From Orthonyx spaldingii (taxonomy: Eukaryota; Chordata; Aves; Passeriformes; Orthonychidae): a stretch of 64,000 nucleotides of DNA. This document shows, piece after piece, positions 58,501 to 64,000 of this stretch (within the stretch, counting starts at the first letter, position 1; the number at the start of each line of letters is the position of its first letter). Below the pieces are notes generated by a model. It saw only the letters and a list, made by a program, of their open reading frames with translations, made no database searches and was not told where the DNA came from. Location: NCBI GenBank assembly GCA_013397795.1, contig VZTJ01004286.1:4005753-4069752 (forward strand). The letters are read 5' to 3'. The position numbers and the translations under genes are program-made.

Positions 58501-61370
58501 CCCTGAATGAAGAAACTAATGTAGAAAACCCAATAAGAAATCATGTAAGAGATGAGAGCTCAGGGAGTGATTTCTGCAGGAGTTTGAACAGCCACTGGTG
58601 CTGGTGGAGTGAGCAGCTGCCCCTCAGAGCACCAAGAGGGGTCTGGGACTGGGGAAGCCAACACTGGCCAGCAACAATCACACACAGCACTCAACACTCA
58701 CTACAGAGCCGTCATATTTCTGTTCACTGTGTCTGAAGCACCAATTTGAACAATACAAACTGAAACGCTGAAATATTTTCTGTTTTCCCCTGGAGCCATG
58801 TACCAAGCGGGGTTGGGATGGAGGGAGGGCTTTGTGCAGTTACGTACCGAGGTCTGCGACATGCTCGACTGCTGAGTGACACTCCCAGTGGGGGAAGTAC
58901 ATTGCCTCCCACCTGACAGGCTTGCCTAAATAGCAAGAATATGTGTCAAATAGTGGAATCAGAAAGTGCTTAAGTGATGTTCATTTTATTGCATAAACCA
59001 TCAGAAACAGCCCTCTCTACCTTTACCTTTTCTCTGAGTTAACAGTAAGAATGCTTTACTCGGTGGAAATAGTTTCCACTAAAGTGCACCCTGCACTATG
59101 GAATGCTACCCACAAGGTGCTGAATTCCTTGAATTCCTACCAAATTTTGGGCATATAATTCTTTCAGATGAAGTCTTGAAGAAAAACTATCAGAAGTAAA
59201 GTCTACCAAACTGCTAACAATGGAGCTAAGTGATCACCTCACTACCTATGGCGCTCGGAACTTAAAATGTGATATCATTAAAAACTGTCATTATTAAAAT
59301 TCATGTCATAATTTTATTGCAATTAGAATCTTCTAAAAATAAAATGAACTTTATAAATGCTGTAAAGAACAGCCTCATATTGTGGAATGGTAACTTATGT
59401 ATGCACATCTAGTGTCTATGACAGGATGCTGTTCTAGCCCTTCAGATGAATAACAGGGACAGTGATTTAGGTTTCTGTAGGAACAGAACCAAAACTTCTC
59501 AGCCTTCCCCAACCTGATTTTCTTTGCTCTGTCTCAGTAACTGTATATCCACATAGAAATCCATCACAACAAAAAAGACAAATCAACATATTACCACAAT
59601 CTAATGAAAAAGGTATAGAAGAGAAAGCCAGAAGCAATAATGAGTCAGTCCAGTTCTGACACCAAAGAGCCACATCCCTGAGGTCTTTAACTCCATTTAG
59701 CATTTCCCTGTGTAAAATCATTAAAAACCATCTCTCTCTGCAAGATCATATTCTCAATCCAAGGCCAACTGAGGTGAAAGGAAATCTTGCCACTGCTTGA
59801 ATTCAAAATGGGTCTCCTCCAGTGATCACTGATGTTAAAAGCTGTGTTTCAGATATGAAATGTCATTTACCTCCTACATTTTCACACTCAGGGTTAAAAT
59901 TTAATTTTGCCATTACTTGTAATGCAGCCAGACGTGAGGCAAAACACACCAAGATACCAGATGTTCATTATTTTTTATTTCACTAAGATACAATACTATT
60001 CATTGCTTCCCCCATCAACTTTTAGAGAAAATCATGGGATGAAGACTGAAGTAGTCTATTTTTAATATTTATTTTATTACTGCTTGATGATTTACATGAT
60101 GCATTATAATGTATGCAATAAAGCATGGAATGATTGCCTACTGGAGCATCTATACCACTGGACAAATTCCTCCAAACAGCTTGGAGGACTATACAATTTA
60201 AAGTAACAACATCATTAAAATGTAACAGTGAATTATTGTGAGGCATTAAGCTCAGGCACTTAAGCTGTTATTACGTTTGACAACGACTGTAGCCCTGCTC
60301 TAGATAATACACAGTTCTTTTTCAGCAATCTTCACTCTCACCTGTGGAACAGTTGCCAGACTCTGAAATTGGGTACTGCTTAAGTGCTGCTGCTGCAGAG
60401 CAGCAGTTTGCAGCATTAGATGCTGCTGTTGGGCTGCATACATCTGCTGGAGGTACTGAGCAGCTGAGCTAGGAGGACGATGCAAGGCCTGCTGAATAAC
60501 CTGTGATGAATCAGTAGGTAATTAATTACAATTATAAAGCACACACCATGCTGACATGATGTTGAAGTTTACCCTTACAAGGAAATAAAACCAAATAAAT
60601 TTTTTCACACCAATTATGTAATACTGAACTTGCTCCCTCACCGTTCTTGAGCAAGTCACACGGTATTGTCAACATCAATATATTCACGTTCTCAAGGACA
60701 GCCTGACAATAAAGCATCATTCCCAACACATCATCCCAGCCTCTCAGCTGCTTGTCAACACATCCTACATTGTGTTCTGCTTTTTGAGAGATTAGAGTAG
60801 TGTGTAAGAAACCCAGCTGTCAAACACAACATAATGGACTGCACAGAGCTCAAGGAGACCTGATTTCAAAAACAGCAAGAGGGGCCTGGATCCCAAGCAG
60901 CACTTACACCCACACAAACACCTTGGATCCCTGTAGTCAACGTTGGTCAAACAAACAGCTTTAATTTGCAAAGACTTATGTTAATAATCCACACCCTTAG
61001 CAAATGGTGAACAAACCAAACTTTATACCATAGCATTTCCCCATCCCTTATTTGGAAGACAGGCCTACTCTGAACTCTCCTTAAGTGCTCTGACACCCTC
61101 CAGTAAACACCTCCTGAAAACCAGCAAGTCAGCTCTTGAGCAAGACAACAGCAGTTAAGATTGAGAAGTGAGTCCTGTGAAGCCCTGCACAGTGGCTGCA
61201 CGGGGAGCTCTGTGGGGACAGGGAGGCAGCCCCCGCCGCAGTACCTGCACAGCATGTCTGTCAGAGCCGCTGTAGACGGAGATCTGCGGCAGCGGCGCGC
61301 GGGACGTGGAGCTGGTGGTGACGGTGGTGGTGGGTGCAGAACACGTCGTCGTGTTGGGTTCATTCTCCAT
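43365..61370 (-). CDS. PHC3: PHC3, Polyhomeotic-like Polycomb (PRC1) subunit (14 coding exons)
   Basis: PHC3 is a nuclear subunit of canonical PRC1; its SAM domain polymerises and helps cluster Polycomb bodies. Fourteen minus-strand exons, listed separately, join in frame to 2931 nt, 976 aa plus stop (human about 983). In order: N-terminal Ser/Thr stretch and QISVYSGSDRHAVQ (to 42), Gln-rich YAAQQQH region (43-95), Ser/Thr-rich linkers, a Pro/Gln/Ser-rich large exon (286-574, QQQQQ near 319), the HD1-like stretch HVIEGFVIQEGLEPFP (694-709), an FCS zinc finger with Cys774, Cys777, Cys793 and Cys797, an Arg/Glu-rich linker, and the C-terminal SAM domain (about 911-975). The ATG at 61370 has G at -3 and +4; an acceptor at 61393-61394 shows that a non-coding exon lies further right, probably in the CpG island at the window edge. 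Convergent with GPR160. Confidence 0.97.
43520..47410 (-). other. PHC3: Last PHC3 intron (3.9 kb)
   Basis: Splits the SAM domain, with GTATGG donor at 47410 and TTTTAG acceptor at 43520. It contains the 46-N gap. No exon or transposon is recognisable. Confidence 0.9.
45371..45416. other. Assembly gap (46 N) next to a poly(A) run
   Basis: 46 N follow a run of 14 A (45357-45370) in the last PHC3 intron. The gap length may not be real; homopolymer-associated dropout is the likely cause. Confidence 0.99.
47411..47636 (-). CDS. PHC3: PHC3 coding exon 13 (linker and start of SAM domain)
   Basis: Separated from the previous exon by only a 91-base intron. It reads LPITYPSAEEDLAPHDDAVP, the Arg/Glu-rich RLRRQSERERELREL linker, then WTVDEVWAFIHSLPG, the start of the SAM domain. 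The donor is GTATGG. Confidence 0.96.
47728..47878 (-). CDS. PHC3: PHC3 coding exon 12
   Basis: Completes the Arg codon, reads HSLSCTKKFGLFPSDKTSRW, then NRKSDSQSLGRRGRRPSG and on to DHFLRQ. The GLFPSDK piece seems longer than the mammalian PHC3 sequence I remember and resembles the GLFH(S/P)D piece of PHC1/PHC2. The acceptor is CTTTAG and the donor GTCTGT. Confidence 0.93.
47945..48115 (-). mobile_element. Possible very old CR1/L3-like fragment in PHC3 intron
   Basis: The order AAAATCACAGTGTTGTAGAA, AAGGTATCTCAAAGGCCATTT, GGGACCAGGTACAACC resembles a decayed CR1-type 3' end in reverse. The similarity is weak and by eye only. Confidence 0.3.
48607..48721 (-). CDS. PHC3: PHC3 coding exon 11 (FCS zinc finger)
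   Basis: Encodes GLEEIENDLLKCEFCGKMGY, then PNKFLRSKRFCSTSCAK. The pairs CEFC and CSTSC are the four zinc ligands (Cys774, 777, 793, 797). In PRC1 the FCS finger binds nucleic acid. The acceptor is CTTTAG and the donor GTAACT. Confidence 0.97.
50017..50173 (-). CDS. PHC3: PHC3 coding exon 10
   Basis: Encodes VSRSSLLVEQPAEKRLLVEG and on to ADNSSDTEIEDMIAE, ending one base into a Glu codon. The acceptor is ATAG. The donor reads GTTTGT, clearly weaker than its neighbours, yet phase and family alignment both require this border. At 157 bases, skipping it would shift the frame. Confidence 0.92.
50880..51133 (-). CDS. PHC3: PHC3 coding exon 9 (HD1-like region)
   Basis: Reads EHGGLPSVTSSVSASVIKSP and through to ILTHVIEGFVIQEGLEPFP, the conserved stretch before the FCS finger. 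The acceptor is TTTCAG and the donor GTAAGT. Confidence 0.96.
51452..51602 (-). CDS. PHC3: PHC3 coding exon 8
   Basis: Begins IYQVENVCEEEMPEDSD and continues TPTPPTLSPPAITL to EDPLS plus one base. The acceptor is GGATGCAG and the donor GTAAGG. The acidic CEEEMPEDSD block is a PHC-family landmark. Confidence 0.96.
52990..53855 (-). CDS. PHC3: PHC3 coding exon 7 (large Pro/Gln/Ser-rich exon)
   Basis: 866 bases covering residues 286-574: SYSPLQPHSLVKHQQIPLHS, a QQQQQ run, many SPxx repeats, then QSLQVQPEILSQGQVLVQN and ETPV. The middle (about 53250-53720 on the plus strand) is a strong GC/CpG-rich patch that creates long antisense frames, which are shadows. The donor is GTGAGT after CCAGTG. Confidence 0.96.
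55300..55534 (-). CDS. PHC3: PHC3 coding exon 6
   Basis: Encodes VQNLTLRSQKLGVLSSSQNG, then a Ser/Pro/Lys-rich linker ending TRTSSIHHLITP plus one base of the next Ala codon. The donor is GTGGGA, slightly off consensus but followed by an in-phase acceptor. Confidence 0.95.
56649..56747 (-). CDS. PHC3: PHC3 coding exon 5
   Basis: 33 codons: LIFTPATTVAAVQSDIPVV, a Ser run and CQSAATQ, phase 0 at both ends. The acceptor is AACAG and the donor GTGAGC. Confidence 0.96.
57190..57348 (-). CDS. PHC3: PHC3 coding exon 4
   Basis: 53 codons from INLSTSPTPAQIISRSQ to SASQAQMYLRAQM, phase 0 at both ends. The acceptor is CCTTAG and the donor GTAAGT. Confidence 0.96.
58848..58925 (-). CDS. PHC3: PHC3 coding exon 3
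   Basis: 26 codons reading ASLSGGRQCTSPTGSV and on to MSQTS, phase 0 at both ends. The acceptor is ATTTAG and the donor GTACGT. Confidence 0.95.
60342..60500 (-). CDS. PHC3: PHC3 coding exon 2 (Gln-rich)
   Basis: 53 codons, phase 0 at both ends: VIQQALHRPPSSAAQYLQQ then the Gln-rich YAAQQQHLMLQTAAL stretch. The borders are CACAG acceptor and GTGAGA donor. Confidence 0.96.
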
Positions 61371-61392
61371 AGCTGTGCAGCGCCCGTCCAGC
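61245..61392 (-). CDS. PHC3: PHC3 first coding exon (coding from 61370)
   Basis: Encodes MENEPNTTTCSAPTTTV through to QISVYSGSDRHAVQ (42 codons), preceded by 22 bases of 5' UTR after a CTGGCAG acceptor. The donor is GTACTG. The conserved end of the exon identifies it; the Thr/Ser-rich start is variable among PHC proteins. Confidence 0.93.
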
Positions 61393-63839
61393 CTGCCAGG
61401 AGGGACACAGAAGTGCTTCACAAATAAGGCCTGAACACGCTGATTTTAATGCAAAAAAGTAATGTTTTGCTGAGACAGAATAACGGACAATTTTCAAACG
61501 GGTAAGTTCCATAGAATCACGGAACGGTTTGGGTTGGAGGGACCTTAAAGACCACCTCATCCCAACCCCCTGCCCTGGCAGGGATACCTTTCAATCCACC
61601 AGGCTGCTTCAAGCCCCATCCAACCTGGCCTTGAACACTTGCAGAGATGGGGCAGCCACAGCCTCTATGGGCAACCTGTGCCAGGGCCTTACCAACCCTA
61701 CAGTAAAGAATTTCTTCTTAATATCTAATCTTAGGTTGTAGTATTTGCTATTACTTGATGCAGTCTCTTGAGAGATGCAGTTATAATCTTCTAAGATCCA
61801 TCAAAAGTAGCAATAAAGAATACAAAGTAGCAATTTAGGAATATATCCAAGATTTCCAGCCAGCTACACAGCACCAGTAGCACCTCCCTCACCCCCAGAG
61901 TCCAGGACTGAAATTGCTGGCTGACCCTAGACACTGAGCAAAACCTGCTTTTGGCAAAAACCACCAGTGAAATGCTCTGTTTGGGGAGAGAGGAAAAGGA
62001 TCCTTTTAACAGCAATACCTCACACAATACAGCAAGAACCAAGGAAGAAACTGCCTATTTAAGCACCACAAATGATCCTCCCCAGCCTTATGCGACTTCC
62101 CTCTGTTGCAGTGCACAAAATGTCATCTTTAAAACTGAAATGAATCACAGCCCTGGATATATGTTATGGGGGTGTTTACTGCAGTTTCTTTTTCAATCTT
62201 TGTGTTATGATTAACAGGAAACAGCACAGCAGCTGTCTATTGCTTTCAAAAGGATGCCAAAAAAAGGGAGGGCTGAGATGTGTTTCCTTCTGACCATAAA
62301 GAGGGGCTCAGAGAAATAATCAGAGAGAGCTGCAGTGTACTAGAAAGAAAGCAGCTTTGCCAAGTTCTTAACAAACCGCCCATTGGATGCTGCAGCAAAT
62401 GGGAACAGAATCAGGAGTTTCAACTCACACAGCTGGAAGCAGAACAGGACGCTGCCAGGCTGCCACCCTCACCTCCCAAAACACCACTACTCTGCAAGCA
62501 GAGGGCTGCACGTGATGCTGCAGTTCCTGGGGACCTGCAACAAGTCAACTCTAACAGACGCATGGTCACCTGAAGACCTCTTGCCTACTCTTGTATTGGA
62601 CACTTGCACACACTTTGCTACCAAAGAAAATCCATGGCAATAAAGGATGCTTTAGAAGCAGAGATCCCTGCTATTAGAACTGAATTAAAAATATGACTTG
62701 TTAAAAATTCAGGTCTGTTGTGCATTACTGATGCCACTTGTCTGCCTACATCACGGAACACACAGGTTCCCACTCCAGCTGCAATAACCCAGCAGCATTT
62801 CCAAAACCACTTTACATTAATTTCACATAATGAAAAGTATCTTTAAAAAAAAGCAGTCCTGTCTCCTCCAGTGGACATTAAAAGCACCTCAAAATACTGA
62901 CACCTACAACTTGTCTAGCTAGTCTTTGCAGAGTTATGCAGCCAGTTAAATTAGCTTAAAACAACATTAGATGTTTCATTTCCTTCATTCTTGGCCATGT
63001 TTTGGATGTGCAACATATCCCACTTAGTAACTATGCCATCTCAAGTTCATGAGAGCTGTTAATCCTTTACCTCAAAATTGTTTCAAAAATAATATTGTCA
63101 TTGCTCAGGTTGTTCCTACAGAGAATGCACAACGAAAACAGTAAAGAGCTCCTAAATTTTTGTTCAGCATCTCCATCTCTCCTCTGATATCTCACCTCAA
63201 GCAGACATCAGATGCTAACTTATAACAAAATTAATTTTGTTTAATGATGAAGACCTTGCAATGATGTTTCCTGAGCAACTTTAACTCAAAACAACCTCCA
63301 TAAAGCAAAGCTTTAGAAAACACACTGACTTGAAACAACCACTATGCATTTAAGTGAGCCCAAAATAAAAAGAACAGCAGAAAACTATATTGAAAATATG
63401 TATTTATTCAAGCAGTAACAGTACAAGACACTACATAACTTCAAGTTACACTGTGCATAAGGCAACTATTCCAAAGTTTTGTTTCTTTATATTTTTCTTG
63501 CAACCACCTGAAGTAAAAAAATACCTGCTATTCTATACCAATTAACAAACTACCCTCACAGTGGACACACAAATGTCATTACTCATGTTTTGGAAATTTT
63601 GGGTAAATGTTATGGTAATAACAAACCCTGCCGACAACCCACATCCACAACCACAACCGGCCACAACCACATGGTTTATTCCCCTCCCTGCAACTCCAAG
63701 GGGACAAACCACAAAACACCTAAACTACATAAAAATTTCCTCCAAGCCTAACCCCTACAGGCATTTTGGTATTTGACAGAGGGCTCTGAAATAATAAAAT
63801 AATAATAATCATAAACAACGAAGGAACGCTCTGTGGGAA
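61393..63839 (-). other. PHC3: PHC3 intron 1 (downstream part)
   Basis: Sequence between the acceptor of the first coding exon and the CpG island at the window edge. It holds the CR1 at 61510-61738 and nothing else I can name. Confidence 0.65.
61510..61738 (-). mobile_element. CR1 LINE 3' end in PHC3 intron 1
   Basis: Begins ATAGAATCACGGAACGGTTT and carries GGAGGGACCTTAAAGACCACC, CTGCCCTGGCAGGGATACC and CTTGAACACTTGCAGAGATG, which is CR1 reverse complement. It lies about 120 bases upstream of the first PHC3 coding exon and is in sense with PHC3. Confidence 0.93.
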
Positions 63840-64000
63840 TACACCCCACGGCATGTGGAGCACCGGCCCCGCGCTGAGGCGCCCCGGTCCCCCCTCGCCG
63901 GCCGTCCCCCGCCCAGGCCGGGCTGACCCACCCTCAGCCCCCGCCTCGCCCAGCCCGGCCCCGCCAACGCCCCCTCAGGAGAGCCAGCCAGGCAGGCGGG
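63840..64000 (-). promoter_or_regulatory. CpG-rich window edge, probable PHC3 promoter or first-intron edge
   Basis: The last 160 bases switch to CpG-dense sequence and run off the window. PHC3 needs a non-coding first exon to the right of 61392, and this is the only CpG island seen there. The island could also serve a divergent neighbour beyond the edge. Confidence 0.55.

Larger units (their letters stand above)
47637..61244 (-). other. PHC3: Remaining PHC3 introns
   Basis: Twelve introns of about 744, 1416, 1499, 442, 1114, 1444, 1387, 318, 706, 1295, 728 and 91 bases from 5' to 3'. All have GT-AG borders. They are AT-rich, with only the one doubtful CR1-like scrap noted. Confidence 0.85.

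Noticed and set aside
1..64000. tRNA, rRNA, snoRNA, microRNA, CRISPR, operon or bacterial-type features
   Set aside because: None was recognised by eye; the window is vertebrate genomic DNA. Small RNA genes in introns would need a covariance-model search to exclude.

Overview
The window is ordinary vertebrate nuclear DNA, almost certainly from a bird. Three intron-bearing or CpG-island-driven vertebrate genes can be reconstructed, and the recognisable interspersed repeats are CR1 LINE 3' ends carrying the ATTCTGTG-type terminal repeat typical of avian CR1. Repeat density is low and the genes are compact, which also fits a bird. The species cannot be named from the sequence. The gene order SEC62 (+), GPR160 (+), PHC3 (-) is the order I recall for human 3q26.2, so this is a conserved syntenic block. 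On the human order PRKCI should lie beyond the right edge and SAMD7 somewhere beyond the left edge; neither is visible here.

Layout. Bases 1-7150 are non-coding, with a large TTCC/TTCCTCCC microsatellite and a CR1 scrap. From 7150 to 8130 there is a CR1 3' end embedded in a G-rich minisatellite of about 50 bp period, running into the CpG island of SEC62. SEC62 has eight coding exons (8127-23091, 400 codons plus stop). After a non-coding stretch of about 8 kb, a TGTGTTA-type minisatellite abuts a second CpG island (about 31545-31870), the promoter and first non-coding exon of GPR160. The GPR160 protein (338 aa) is encoded by a single exon at 33164-34180. GPR160 and PHC3 are convergent; the 9.2 kb between their stop codons holds their 3' UTRs and a 912-bp hAT/Charlie-like non-autonomous DNA transposon with terminal inverted repeats. 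PHC3 occupies 43365-61370 on the minus strand as fourteen coding exons that join in frame to 976 codons plus stop. Its promoter is probably the CpG-rich sequence at the right edge. There is an assembly gap of 46 N at 45371-45416 inside the last PHC3 intron.

Function. The genes do not form one pathway. SEC62 is an ER membrane translocation factor that also has a reticulophagy motif, GPR160 is an orphan 7TM receptor, and PHC3 is a Polycomb PRC1 subunit (FCS zinc finger plus SAM domain). I found no evidence for a novel multi-gene system. The points most worth a second look are the hAT element downstream of PHC3, the paired minisatellite/CpG-island promoters, internal CpG islands in SEC62 and PHC3, an apparent extra segment after the PHC3 zinc finger and a weak PHC3 splice donor. 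Comparisons with human proteins are from memory, not from a search.
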